A stretch of 64,000 nucleotides of DNA, taken from the NCBI RefSeq assembly GCF_001885075.1, contig NZ_MODU01000004.1, forward strand, positions 2,976,001-3,040,000, read 5' to 3'. Source of the DNA: Alteromonas sp. V450. Its GTDB lineage: Bacteria; Pseudomonadota; Gammaproteobacteria; Enterobacterales; Alteromonadaceae. Shown here piece by piece: positions 8,869-17,267 of the stretch. The notes under the pieces were generated by a model. It had not been told where the DNA came from. It saw only the letters and a list, made by a program, of their open reading frames with translations, and did no database searches. The position numbers and the translations under genes are program-made. How positions within the stretch are numbered: position 1 is the stretch's first letter; every line of letters begins with the position of its first letter.

Positions 8869-9810
8869 ATGATACAAAATCGACGTCGAGTAGGGCTATT
8901 TTCAATAGCAGCGGTGATGATAATTTGGCACCTTTTCTGCCAACGTGCTTTTGCAATTGTGTTGGACAGTGCGCAAACATCACAGCTCGCCCCTAGCAGT
9001 TACGAAGTTAAGATAGTCGAAAGTAGTGAGCTCGACTATGCCTCTCATGCCTATTACTCAGCATTACTACGATTAGCACTTAGCAAGACAGATGACTCCA
9101 CTAAGCCAACTTATCTCGTGGAGAGTAGAAGTAATTTAGTTCAGGAACGTGTCCTGCGCCAGCTAAATCGAGAAAGGGGAATTGACGTGTTTTGGACAGT
9201 GACGTCAAAACTACGTGAACAGCAGGCCATTCCGGTGCGGGTCCCTCTATTAAACGGGATCATGGGCTATCGCGTCTCTTTGATCCGCCAAAGTACTCTA
9301 CGTGAGTTTAACAATGCTCGTAGCGCGCCTGACCTGAAGCGGTTTGTTGCAGGTCAAGGTCACGACTGGCCCGATTTTCAAATTCTAGAGCACAATGGGT
9401 TTACTACGTTAGGAACCAGTAATTACGACATTATCATTGAGCTTTTAAAGGCTGGCAGAATTGATTACTTTCCTCGTGCGGTTCATGAAGCGGTGATAGA
9501 GGCTGAATCGCTAAGCGATCCAAACATTATCATAGAGCCTTCCGTTTTATTGTATTACCCGTCTTACGTATTTTTTTTCGTTTCACAATCGAAACCTGAA
9601 TTAGCGCAGCGGATAGAGCAGGGATTAAATATTGCTCGAAAAGACGGAAGCTTCGCCGCGTTATTTGATGAGTACATTAATTTTAAGGATATTGAAAAGG
9701 CGCTGAATCTTTCAGAGAGAACCGTTCTCAAACTTGATAATCCGCACCTCTCCGAAGCGACGCTAGACGCGACAGCATCAGAAGCCCTATATCTTGAGGT
9801 TTTAAATTAA
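8869..9810 (+). CDS. periplasmic solute-binding-like protein
   Basis: A secreted 313-residue protein with an N-terminal signal peptide (hydrophobic core at about residues 9-27, likely cleavage after AFA near 29). The rest resembles family 3 periplasmic substrate-binding domains, including an ELLKAGRIDYFPRAVHEA stretch typical of orphan binding proteins in marine gammaproteobacteria. No transporter permease or ATPase is adjacent, so it may act as a sensory or stand-alone binding protein. The ligand is unknown. It starts 35 bp after a long hairpin, with a GAGG ribosome site. Confidence 0.7.
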   Translation: MIQNRRRVGLFSIAAVMIIWHLFCQRAFAIVLDSAQTSQLAPSSYEVKIVESSELDYASHAYYSALLRLALSKTDDSTKPTYLVESRSNLVQERVLRQLNRERGIDVFWTVTSKLREQQAIPVRVPLLNGIMGYRVSLIRQSTLREFNNARSAPDLKRFVAGQGHDWPDFQILEHNGFTTLGTSNYDIIIELLKAGRIDYFPRAVHEAVIEAESLSDPNIIIEPSVLLYYPSYVFFFVSQSKPELAQRIEQGLNIARKDGSFAALFDEYINFKDIEKALNLSERTVLKLDNPHLSEATLDATASEALYLEVLN

Positions 9811-10011
9811 GTAGCTCGAGCTACACGTTACAGTCATCTCTGGCGGTTTATAGAACGACTACAACATTGGTAATCAGCGCTACTTCTGAAAATCATAAAG
9901 CTTGAGTGATGGGCGGTTTTCAATAATTTGCCACGTTAACATATTAAATGGTCGCTTTTAGCTATTCACTACGTAACAAGAGCATTATTTATTTAGTGGA
10001 TAATATGTATC

Positions 10012-11028
10012 GTGCATCCATCAACATGGCTAAAAACTGATGACACCGGCCTTTATTGCGAACCGGGTGAATTTTACATCGACCCAATGAATGAGGTCGC
10101 CACCGCGCTTGTCACACACGGTCACGCTGACCATGCACGGGCAGGGCATCACCGTGTATACGCAAGCCCAGAAACGCTGGCGATTATGCAAACCCGCTAC
10201 GGTGAAGATATGGCTACTCACCAGCACGCTGTAGCTATAGGTGAAAGCATTAATTTTAACGATGTAAAAGCCACATTTTATCCAGCAGGCCATATTCTTG
10301 GCTCTACACAAATTCTTATCGAATATGCAGGCTACCGCGTTGTGGTTTCCGGCGATTACAAGCGCCGTCACGACCCTACTTGCCCGCCTTTTAAAGTTGT
10401 ACCTTGCGATGTGTTGATTACCGAAGCCACTTTTGGGCTTCCTGTCTTTAAGCACCCGCCCATTGAACATGAAATTGAAAAGCTCCTTCATTCGTTGCGC
10501 GTATTCCCCGAAAGATGCCATTTAGTTGGCGCATATGCATTAGGCAAATGCCAGCGGGTTATTTTAGCGCTGCGCGAGGCGGGTTACGCAAAGCCCATCT
10601 ACTTACATGGTGCGCAGCTAAAGCTGTGTGATCTCTATAAGCAATTAGGAATAGACTTAGGCGAGTTAATACCGGTGTCTGAGGTCGCGGATAAAAAAAC
10701 ATTAGCCGGTGAAATAGTCATTGCGCCGCCTTCTGCACTTGCCGATAGGTGGTCACGAAGCTTGCCTAATGTACGCCCTGTTGTGGCATCTGGATGGATG
10801 CAAATCCGTGCTCGCGCTAAGCAAAAAAATGCAGAGCTACCGCTTATTATCTCCGATCATTGCGACTGGCCTGAATTGCTGCAAACCATTGAAGAAGTCA
10901 ACCCGAAAGAAGTGTGGGTAACTCACGGCAGAGAAGACGCCTTGATGTATCAGGCAGAGAAAATGGGCTTTAAAGCCAGAGCGCTATCGCTAGTCGGTTA
11001 TGATGAAGAAGAGCAAGGAGGCGATTAG
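10012..11028 (+). CDS. ligase-associated DNA exonuclease (MBL fold)
   Basis: A metallo-beta-lactamase/beta-CASP nuclease of the ligase-associated exonuclease family, 338 residues. The metal motif THGHADHARAGH is at residues 35-46, VSGDYKRRHDP supplies the later metal ligand, and ITEATFG and VTHGRED complete the fold. It begins with GTG, and the family N-terminus (GLYCEPGEFYIDP) supports this start. The stop codon overlaps the ligase start (TAGTG), so the two are translationally coupled. A role in trimming DNA ends before ligation is inferred from the association. Confidence 0.9.
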   Translation: MHPSTWLKTDDTGLYCEPGEFYIDPMNEVATALVTHGHADHARAGHHRVYASPETLAIMQTRYGEDMATHQHAVAIGESINFNDVKATFYPAGHILGSTQILIEYAGYRVVVSGDYKRRHDPTCPPFKVVPCDVLITEATFGLPVFKHPPIEHEIEKLLHSLRVFPERCHLVGAYALGKCQRVILALREAGYAKPIYLHGAQLKLCDLYKQLGIDLGELIPVSEVADKKTLAGEIVIAPPSALADRWSRSLPNVRPVVASGWMQIRARAKQKNAELPLIISDHCDWPELLQTIEEVNPKEVWVTHGREDALMYQAEKMGFKARALSLVGYDEEEQGGD

Positions 11029-12758
11029 TGGACGCATTTAGTCACTTACTTGAACAGCTGTATTTCACGTCTGGAAACAAAGCTAAAGCGCAGCTTATCG
11101 CAGACTACATTGCCAATACGCCAGACCCAGACCGGGGCTGGGCGATTGCTGCTATGGCAGGCACGTTGCGGTTCGAATTTTTTAAGCGCAACACGGTAAA
11201 AAAGCTTATTACCGAACATACCGATCCTGCGCTTTTTGCCATGAGCTATGACTATGTGGGTGAGGTTAGTGAAACTGTGGCCCATTTATGGCCTTATAGC
11301 GAGCCTTCAGATTCGCTACCCACGCTTACCGAAGTGGTACAAACCTTTGCATCCGTAAGTAAGCAGAAAGTTTCTGAGACGCTAGCCCACTACCTAACAA
11401 TAATGACACCCGCGCAGCGCTGGGCATTATTAAAATTAGGCACGCGGGGATTACGTATAGGCGTGTCGGCTCGCTCTATAAAGCAAATATTGGCCGACTA
11501 TGGCAATAAAGACATCAAAGAAATTGAAACACTTTGGCATGCGGTTACCCCACCTTACGTTGACATGCTTAGCTACCTAGAAGGAAAAGCCGACAAGCCT
11601 GATATTGAAAACGCCGTCACCTTTCATCCAGTTATGCTTTCTCATCCCATTGAAGATAGCGATATCAACGCTTTCACCAAGGACACGTGGCAAATTGAAA
11701 ACAAATACGACGGCATTCGTGTGCAGCTTGTCGTTAAGGCAAATAACGCTGTTGATGATAAAACTCAAAAAGGAAGTGGGAGCGATGGCGACGAGTCTGA
11801 AAAAGCTCTTTTTTCTCGTACTGGCGATGATATTAGCCACTCATTCCCCGACTTACTTGAGTCTGTCAGCGGCAATATGGTGCTAGATGGAGAGCTACTG
11901 GTTATCCATAATGTGGAACATAGCCATGGTTTAGCAAAGGATTCAGTTAAAAAGGGGGGGAGCAATGTGAAAGCGCAGAGCGATGACAAAGGCGTCTTCG
12001 CTTCATCCGCCACACAGCCTGACGTGGATACCTTTAATGCGCTTCAGCAGCGCCTTAATAAAAAGAAACCGAGTAAAGCGCTACAGTCTTCCGCCCCGGT
12101 TGGGCTAATCGTTTACGATGCTTTAGTGCTTGATGGAGAAGATCTAACCGATAAAACACTAAAAGCAAGGCGCAATGCCCTTGAAGAATGGTTTCAAAAG
12201 ACGAGTAACAGCCGCTTGTTTCTTTCTGAAACACTCAATGCCACTTCCCCTCAAACTTTGCGCCAGCTTCACACCCAAGTATGCGAAAATCGTGCGGTAG
12301 AAGGGCTGATGATAAAGCGCTTAGACAGCAGGTACATACCCGGCAGACCCAAAGGCCAATGGTTTAAATGGAAGCGCGATCCGCTGGTTGTGGATGCGGT
12401 AATGATGTATGCACAGCGCGGGCACGGCAAGCGCTCCAGCTTTTACTCTGACTACACGTTCGGCGCTTGGGAGGACAATCAGCTTCTGCCTATCGGAAAA
12501 GCCTATTCCGGGTTCACCGATGAAGAACTTAAAAAACTAGATAACTGGGTAAGACGCAATGCCGTGGGACGGTTTGGTCCGGTGAGAGAAGTGAAAAAAG
12601 AGTTAGTGCTTGAAGTGGCGTTCGATGCGGTACACCCTTCATCAAGGCACAAATCAGGTGTTGCGCTTCGCTTTCCCCGTATCCATCGAATTCGCTGGGA
12701 CAAGCCCGCCAATGAAGCTGACACCTTAGCGAATGTTAAAGCGTTAATAGAAAACTAA
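11028..12758 (+). CDS. ATP-dependent DNA ligase (ligase-associated repair module)
   Basis: Seals DNA nicks using ATP through a covalent lysyl-AMP. An N-terminal ligase domain (about 1-190) precedes the adenylation domain with nucleophile Lys226 in ENKYDGIR, the motif LDGELLV near 287-293, EGLMIKRLD and WFKWKRD. The C-terminal OB domain includes EVAFDAVHPSSRHKSG. Two low-complexity, Lys/Ser/Asp-rich insertions at about 237-259 and 296-332 lengthen the protein to 576 residues. The start is a GTG overlapping the exonuclease stop by one base. This is not the replicative NAD-dependent LigA. Confidence 0.92.
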   Translation: MDAFSHLLEQLYFTSGNKAKAQLIADYIANTPDPDRGWAIAAMAGTLRFEFFKRNTVKKLITEHTDPALFAMSYDYVGEVSETVAHLWPYSEPSDSLPTLTEVVQTFASVSKQKVSETLAHYLTIMTPAQRWALLKLGTRGLRIGVSARSIKQILADYGNKDIKEIETLWHAVTPPYVDMLSYLEGKADKPDIENAVTFHPVMLSHPIEDSDINAFTKDTWQIENKYDGIRVQLVVKANNAVDDKTQKGSGSDGDESEKALFSRTGDDISHSFPDLLESVSGNMVLDGELLVIHNVEHSHGLAKDSVKKGGSNVKAQSDDKGVFASSATQPDVDTFNALQQRLNKKKPSKALQSSAPVGLIVYDALVLDGEDLTDKTLKARRNALEEWFQKTSNSRLFLSETLNATSPQTLRQLHTQVCENRAVEGLMIKRLDSRYIPGRPKGQWFKWKRDPLVVDAVMMYAQRGHGKRSSFYSDYTFGAWEDNQLLPIGKAYSGFTDEELKKLDNWVRRNAVGRFGPVREVKKELVLEVAFDAVHPSSRHKSGVALRFPRIHRIRWDKPANEADTLANVKALIEN

Positions 12759-12856
12759 GCCCGCAAAAACACTTCCTAAGTTAGACAAAATCGCAGAGAA
12801 TGGGGTGAGAAAAAAGTAGGCGTATGCCTTACAAAACACATTAATAGGAAGTCGCC

Positions 12857-13432
12857 ATGCCTAAGGCTAGTGAAATTAAAAAGAATAACACCGTGGTATT
12901 TGACGGAAAAACTTGCATTGTAAGAGACATAGAACGCTCTGTGCCTCAAGGTCGTGCTGGTGGCAGCATTTATCGCATGCGCATGTACGATGTAGTTACA
13001 GGCGCCAAATACGATGATACCTTCAAAGACTCAGACACCCTAGATATGGCTGATTTAATTCGTCGCCCTGCTATGTTTTCGTATATTGATGGCGATGAAT
13101 ATGTGTTCATGGATAAGGAAGACTACACCCCTTACCATTTGAGTAAAGAGAGTATTGAAAACGAAGCTCTGTTTATTAACGAAGAGACCGATGGCATTCA
13201 GGTGGTTATTGTTAGTGAAGTGCCCGTTGCCTTAGACTTACCAATGAGCGTGGAACTTGAAGTGGTTGAGACCGACCCATCTATTAAAGGTGCGTCAGCT
13301 ACCTCTCGCACTAAACCGGCAACGCTTTCAACTGGCTTAGTCGTACAGGTGCCAGAATATATCAGCACCGGTGAATGGATAAAGGTTAATACCGAAGAGC
13401 GCAAGTTCCAAAGCAGAGCCGATAAGCACTAG
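12857..13432 (+). CDS. yeiP: elongation factor P-like protein EfpL (YeiP)
   Basis: A 191-residue paralogue of EF-P with three beta domains. [18 protein letters not shown] and [13 protein letters not shown] match YeiP of E. coli. The tip loop SVPQGRAGG replaces the lysine-bearing loop of canonical EF-P, as expected of the EfpL subgroup, which assists ribosomes stalled on difficult peptides. The ATG has AGGAAG upstream. It stands about 100 bp after the ligase gene and ends at a strong terminator. Confidence 0.9.
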   Translation: MPKASEIKKNNTVVFDGKTCIVRDIERSVPQGRAGGSIYRMRMYDVVTGAKYDDTFKDSDTLDMADLIRRPAMFSYIDGDEYVFMDKEDYTPYHLSKESIENEALFINEETDGIQVVIVSEVPVALDLPMSVELEVVETDPSIKGASATSRTKPATLSTGLVVQVPEYISTGEWIKVNTEERKFQSRADKH

Positions 13433-13479
13433 GCCGACTTGACGTATTAGCTTACGCTGCTCATATAGCTTTAAATGAC

Positions 13480-13507
13480 AAAAAAGGGTTCTATCGAACC
13501 CTTTTTT
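13480..13507 (+). terminator. terminator of yeiP
   Basis: Perfect 12-bp stem AAAAAAGGGTTC (13480-13491) and GAACCCTTTTTT (13496-13507) with a 4-nt loop and a T run. It may work on both strands. An insertion sequence begins eight bases further on. Confidence 0.85.
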
Positions 13508-13515
13508 ATTGCCTG

Positions 13516-13543
13516 TGACCCATCCTAAATAGCGTTGACACTT
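13516..13543 (+). repeat. left terminal inverted repeat of the IS3-family element
   Basis: Begins TGAC, contains TCCT and ends GTTGACACTT. It pairs with the reverse complement of 14780-14807. Confidence 0.8.
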
Positions 13544-13567
13544 TTCAAACTTATTTTGGAGAGTGTA

Positions 13568-13957
13568 ATGAAATCAAATAGCAGAAGAACTCAACGTGAT
13601 TATTCCCTCGCTTTTAAATTGGCTGTTGTAGACCAAGTTGAAAAAGGCGAGTTCACCTACAGGCAGGCTCAAGATCACTACGGAATACAAGGTTGCTCAA
13701 CTGTTTTAGTTTGGCTTCGTAAGCACGGTCGTTTAGATTGGACGGATGGAACACCGAAGTTTCTAACGCGAGGCCACGTCGTGGATAAACCCAAAGCAGA
13801 ACTCACCCCCGAACAGCGAATTAAAGCGCTAGAGAAAGAGCTTGCTGATACAAAAATGAAAGCTGATTTCTTTGAAGCCGTTGTAAATGTCCTTGAAAGT
13901 GACTATGGAGTAAGCGTTGTAAAAAAGCGCAAAAGAAAGTCATCCAAGAAAAAGTGA
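13568..13957 (+). CDS. IS3-family transposase OrfA
   Basis: A 129-residue DNA-binding subunit with an N-terminal helix-turn-helix (YSLAFKLAVVDQVEKG and STVLVWLRKHG), followed by a leucine-zipper-like segment (about 80-105) used for multimerisation. The ATG at 13568 has GGAGAG upstream and is preferred to the upstream in-frame TTG. The end reads AAG AAA AAG TGA. This A-rich stretch could promote a -1 ribosomal shift to make the OrfAB transposase. Confidence 0.88.
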   Translation: MKSNSRRTQRDYSLAFKLAVVDQVEKGEFTYRQAQDHYGIQGCSTVLVWLRKHGRLDWTDGTPKFLTRGHVVDKPKAELTPEQRIKALEKELADTKMKADFFEAVVNVLESDYGVSVVKKRKRKSSKKK

Positions 13958-14772
13958 TAGGCGGAGTGTCCGTTGCCAAAGCCTGTCGTTACCTGAAGAT
14001 TTCTCGTCAGGCTTACTACCAATACTGCGCTCGCTCACTCAAGCGCGAAGCGCTTGAAGGTCAAGTCATTCAGTTCGTCCGTCAGGAGCGAATGATGCAA
14101 CCTCGCATCGGCACTCGGAAACTACAGTATCTGCTTGCGCTCGAAAAAATGGATATCGGGAGAGACCATCTCTTTAATTTACTGAGAGAAAAGCGGCTAT
14201 TGGTGCCGACAAAGCGCGCGTATCACAAAACAACCAACAGCCATCATCGGTTCCGTCGTCACCCTAATCTCATTAAAGCGGGTTTCAAAGCAGAGAAGCC
14301 CAATCAGCTTTGGGTAGCGGATATCACGTACTTACCGACGCGAAGTGGAGAGAGTTATGTAAGTCTCATTACAGATGCTTATTCGCGGAAGATTGTGGGC
14401 TATCAGGTTGACGATAACATGCGAACGCAGTCAGTAAAGCAAGCATTTACTCGAGCGCTTAAACAAAAAAGTACAAAAGAAAAGCTCGTGCATCACTCAG
14501 ACAGAGGTATACAGTATTGTTCAGAAGAGTATCAAAAACTCCATAGAAAACATGATGTACAGTGCTCGATGACAGATGGCTACGACTGCTATCAAAACGC
14601 CCTTGCAGAGCGAATAAACGGTATTCTTAAAAATGAATACTTACTCCATAAGCCACGAGATTTAGAAGAAGCGAGAAAGATGGTTGCAGAGTCAATAGCA
14701 ATCTATAATGGTAGGCGGCCACATCAGGCCCTTAAATACAAAACGCCCGATGAAATACATCGGGCGTTTTAA
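13954..14772 (+). CDS. IS3-family transposase OrfB (integrase core)
   Basis: A 272-residue DDE transposase. An N-terminal HTH_21-like part (VAKACRYLKISRQAYYQY) precedes the rve core with the acidic triad: Asp in WVADITYLPT, Asp in HHSDRGIQY and Glu in NALAERINGILKNEY. The frame is -1 relative to orfA and overlaps it by 4 bp. It could start on its own GTG (GTGA overlap) or be made only as an OrfAB frameshift fusion, the usual IS3 strategy. Confidence 0.9.
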   Translation: MIGGVSVAKACRYLKISRQAYYQYCARSLKREALEGQVIQFVRQERMMQPRIGTRKLQYLLALEKMDIGRDHLFNLLREKRLLVPTKRAYHKTTNSHHRFRRHPNLIKAGFKAEKPNQLWVADITYLPTRSGESYVSLITDAYSRKIVGYQVDDNMRTQSVKQAFTRALKQKSTKEKLVHHSDRGIQYCSEEYQKLHRKHDVQCSMTDGYDCYQNALAERINGILKNEYLLHKPRDLEEARKMVAESIAIYNGRRPHQALKYKTPDEIHRAF

Positions 14773-14779
14773 CCGAAAT

Positions 14780-14807
14780 AAGTGTCAACCTATTTCAGGA
14801 CTAGTCA
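14780..14807 (-). repeat. right terminal inverted repeat of the IS3-family element
   Basis: The reverse complement begins TGAC, contains TCCT and ends GTTGACACTT, matching the left end at about 20 of 28 positions. Confidence 0.8.
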
Positions 14808-14843
14808 CTGCTACACAGCTTTGAAAGCGTTTTTTTAACGCTT

Positions 14844-15812
14844 CTACTTTGCGATATTTTCCTGCGTAGGCAGCGCGCTGAATGCGCCGTATTGCGTAAC
14901 CGTGTAAGCCCCGCAACGAATAGCAAACTCAGTGGCTTCGCTAACATTTTCAAAGTTTTCGGCCCACGCATCGAACTCATCGGCGTTTTTAACTTTAGTA
15001 GAAAGGAAGTACAAGAACCCACCGATGAATGAATCGCCGGCTGCGGTGGTATCTTTCACATCCATTTTGGGCGATGCCAATGTGCCGCTGAACGACTTAG
15101 TAATATAGTGAATTGGCTCACCACCGTCTGTTACCAATACAACTTTCACACCGCTATCTAGCCACTGCTGTACTTTTGCATCGGCATTCTCTTCGCCGTA
15201 CAGCTCTGCAAGCTCTTCGCGGCTTGCCTTTAAAACAGAGACTTTTTTAGCCGCCTCATCAATACGCGCTGGTGCATTGGCAGTATCATCCCAAAACGCC
15301 GGGCGATAGTTAATATCTAGACACACCATCATGCCGTTTTCCTTCGCCTTGTTTAAAATAAACTCGGTGCCAGGGATAAGCTCAGGGCCAGAAATTGAGC
15401 CAGAACAAAAATGAAGTACCGTATTCTTGTTGCAATCAATCGTCGACAAGTCTTGTTCTGAAATGTGCTTATGCGCGGCATTGTCAACGTAGAAGTCGAA
15501 CGAACGCTCGCCGTTTTCATCTAAGTTTACAAACGCCAGTGCCGTGTTCCCTTCTTGTGTGGTCCACACGAAGTCGGTATTCACTTTATAGTGCTCAAGC
15601 ATTTCTTTAAGAAACGCCCCAAAAGTATCGTCACCTACCTTTGACACCATCGCACTCTCGCCACCCAGTTGAGCAACGGCAACCGCCACGTTAGCAGGCG
15701 CACCACCAGCATAAGGCTGAAAAGGTTTCATTGCTGGTATGTTGCCATCTTTGGGCGCTGCACCTTGGCTTAACATATCAATAAGCACTTCACCTAAACA
15801 CAAAATCTTCAT
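14844..15812 (-). CDS. PfkB-family sugar kinase (fructokinase-like)
   Basis: A ribokinase-fold kinase of about 322 residues that phosphorylates a sugar with ATP. Visible are the N-terminal LGEVLIDM, the substrate block YAGGAPANVAVAVAQLGG and the ATP/anion-hole motif DTTAAGDSFIGGF with the catalytic Asp. The closest type is fructokinase, but the substrate is inferred. The ATG at 15812 follows GAGCGAGG and replaces an upstream TTG. The gene is divergent from a ROK regulator, with palindromic sites in the shared control region. An IS element sits just beyond its 3' end. Confidence 0.87.
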   Translation of the reverse strand: MKILCLGEVLIDMLSQGAAPKDGNIPAMKPFQPYAGGAPANVAVAVAQLGGESAMVSKVGDDTFGAFLKEMLEHYKVNTDFVWTTQEGNTALAFVNLDENGERSFDFYVDNAAHKHISEQDLSTIDCNKNTVLHFCSGSISGPELIPGTEFILNKAKENGMMVCLDINYRPAFWDDTANAPARIDEAAKKVSVLKASREELAELYGEENADAKVQQWLDSGVKVVLVTDGGEPIHYITKSFSGTLASPKMDVKDTTAAGDSFIGGFLYFLSTKVKNADEFDAWAENFENVSEATEFAIRCGAYTVTQYGAFSALPTQENIAK

Positions 15813-15851
15813 ACCAGCCTCGCTCAAAAAATTTCAAAAAGGTCGTTCACT

Positions 15852-15886
15852 CTTACGCACTGTGCGTAAGGTTAACGAATCGTTAA
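15852..15886. promoter_or_regulatory. two adjacent palindromes upstream of the sugar kinase
   Basis: Palindrome one is CTTACGCA, spacer CTG, TGCGTAAG (15852-15870). Palindrome two is TTAACGA, A, TCGTTAA (15872-15886). Both are perfect and separated by a single base, 40-75 bp upstream of the kinase start. They are candidate operators or stem structures in the 5' leader. Confidence 0.5.
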
Positions 15887-15920
15887 TTAATTGGAGCATA
15901 GTATTGACGAACAAACCCAT

Positions 15921-15941
15921 TAAATCAACCTAATTGATTTA
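15921..15941. promoter_or_regulatory. candidate ROK operator palindrome
   Basis: Perfect 8-bp arms TAAATCAA and TTGATTTA around CCTAA, in the middle of the divergent region between the kinase and the ROK regulator. The size fits a dimeric winged-helix repressor site. Confidence 0.45.
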
Positions 15942-16077
15942 TATTATTCGCAATGATTTACAGATGTCGATCTATAGTCTTCAAACCAAAAGACTTTTGA
16001 GAAAAAATAGACACTGTTGAAGCGAAGCGTTCTTGTTATTACACTCTTTACACACTTATTGGTAGATAGTAATTACT

Positions 16078-17253
16078 TTGAATATTGAATCGGCGTTTCA
16101 CCTGGCATCACAAAAAAACGCACCAGAGTTACTCGATAATCGCTCAGCGAATGAGCGCGCGATCCTAACCTTAATTCGGCAACGTATTGCATTACCTAAA
16201 GCTGAAATTGCACAGCTGACTGGGCTATCGGCGCAATCTGCAACGGTAATTATCAAGAAGTTGGAAAGCGATGGCTTAGTTAAACGCTTAACGCCTATTA
16301 AAGGTGGCGTCGGTCAGCCTAAGGTTCCTTTTGGATTGAATGCTAATGGGGCATTCAGCATTGGCCTTAAAATAGGTCGTCGTAGTTTTGATATGACCTT
16401 ACTCGACTTAAAAGGCAAGGTTAAAGCAACGCTGAACGAAAAGTTTGCCTATCCAACGGTAAGCAATCTACTTAACTTCGCAGAGCGGGCATTCAATGTT
16501 TTAACTAAAAGCTTAGATACAGCGCAACAAAGCCTGGTGAGAGGGTTAGGCATAGCTATGCCTTTTGAAATTTGGAGTTGGGCAGAAGAAGCTGGCGCAC
16601 CGAAAAAAGAGTTAGACGAATGGAAAGAGTTTGACCCGCAATCCACACTTGAAAGTTTATTAAACCTACCGGTTTTTATTAAAAATGACGCGGGGGCCGC
16701 ATGCAGCGCGGAAATGTCTTTTGGCAATCCAAAGCGCTTTGAGAGTTTTTTATACATTTTTGTTGGTACGTTTTTAGGCGGTGGCCTGGTACTCAACAAC
16801 CAGCTTGTCAATGGCAAAACAGGTAATGCTGGTGCTATCGGTTCTTTACCTTTTTTTAGTCAAAATAAGCAGCGCCAGTTAATTGCGCAGTCTTCGCTTT
16901 ATCTATTGGAAAGAAAGCTCAATCAAGCAGGTGAAGATGCCAATCACATCTATGAGTCGCCTTCGCATTGGCAATGTGATGAGTCTATTGTAGAGGCTTG
17001 GATAGGCGAAACGGCCAAAGGGCTTGCGTTTGCTTCACAGTGCGCAATGAGCCTTTTAGACTTAGATGGCGTAATTATTGACGGCGCAATACCCGGCAAT
17101 ATCAAAGAATTATTGGTTGAAAAAACCCAAAGCGCGTTGAAGCAGGTAGATATGCGCGGGATTACACCTGCGCGAATTAATCCGGGACATGTTGGCGTCA
17201 AAGCCCAATCTATTGGAAGCGCGAATTTAGCGCTTCAGGCTAACTATTATTAA
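16078..17253 (+). CDS. ROK-family transcriptional regulator
   Basis: A 391-residue protein with an N-terminal winged helix (about 25-75, NERAILTLIRQRIALPKAEI followed by the recognition region around GLSAQSATVIIKKLE) fused to a ROK sugar-kinase-like sensor domain. The ROK zinc cluster is not evident: only one Cys precedes ESIVEAWIGETAKG. The start is a TTG with a weak ribosome site. It probably controls the divergent sugar kinase, and perhaps itself, in response to a sugar or sugar phosphate. It is followed 14 bp later by a homocysteine methyltransferase-like gene in the same direction. Confidence 0.85.
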   Translation: MNIESAFHLASQKNAPELLDNRSANERAILTLIRQRIALPKAEIAQLTGLSAQSATVIIKKLESDGLVKRLTPIKGGVGQPKVPFGLNANGAFSIGLKIGRRSFDMTLLDLKGKVKATLNEKFAYPTVSNLLNFAERAFNVLTKSLDTAQQSLVRGLGIAMPFEIWSWAEEAGAPKKELDEWKEFDPQSTLESLLNLPVFIKNDAGAACSAEMSFGNPKRFESFLYIFVGTFLGGGLVLNNQLVNGKTGNAGAIGSLPFFSQNKQRQLIAQSSLYLLERKLNQAGEDANHIYESPSHWQCDESIVEAWIGETAKGLAFASQCAMSLLDLDGVIIDGAIPGNIKELLVEKTQSALKQVDMRGITPARINPGHVGVKAQSIGSANLALQANYY

Positions 17254-17267
17254 TTATTAAGGTTTTA

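Larger units (their letters stand above)
13516..14807 (+). mobile_element. complete IS3-family insertion sequence
   Basis: A 1292-bp element with two overlapping reading frames, orfA and orfB, in the -1 arrangement typical of IS3. The 28-bp terminal inverted repeats (13516-13543 and 14780-14807) match at about 20 positions, begin TGAC and share an inner GTTGACACTT. The same triplet CTG lies on both sides (13513-13515 and 14808-14810), a 3-bp target duplication as expected for IS3. Both frames are intact, so the copy appears functional and fairly recent. It landed just after the yeiP terminator and just downstream of the sugar kinase gene. Confidence 0.9.

Noticed and set aside
10030..10521. 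163-codon open frame antisense to the exonuclease gene
   Set aside because: It lies fully inside a well-supported conserved gene on the other strand, has a Cys/His-rich unstructured translation and no ribosome site.
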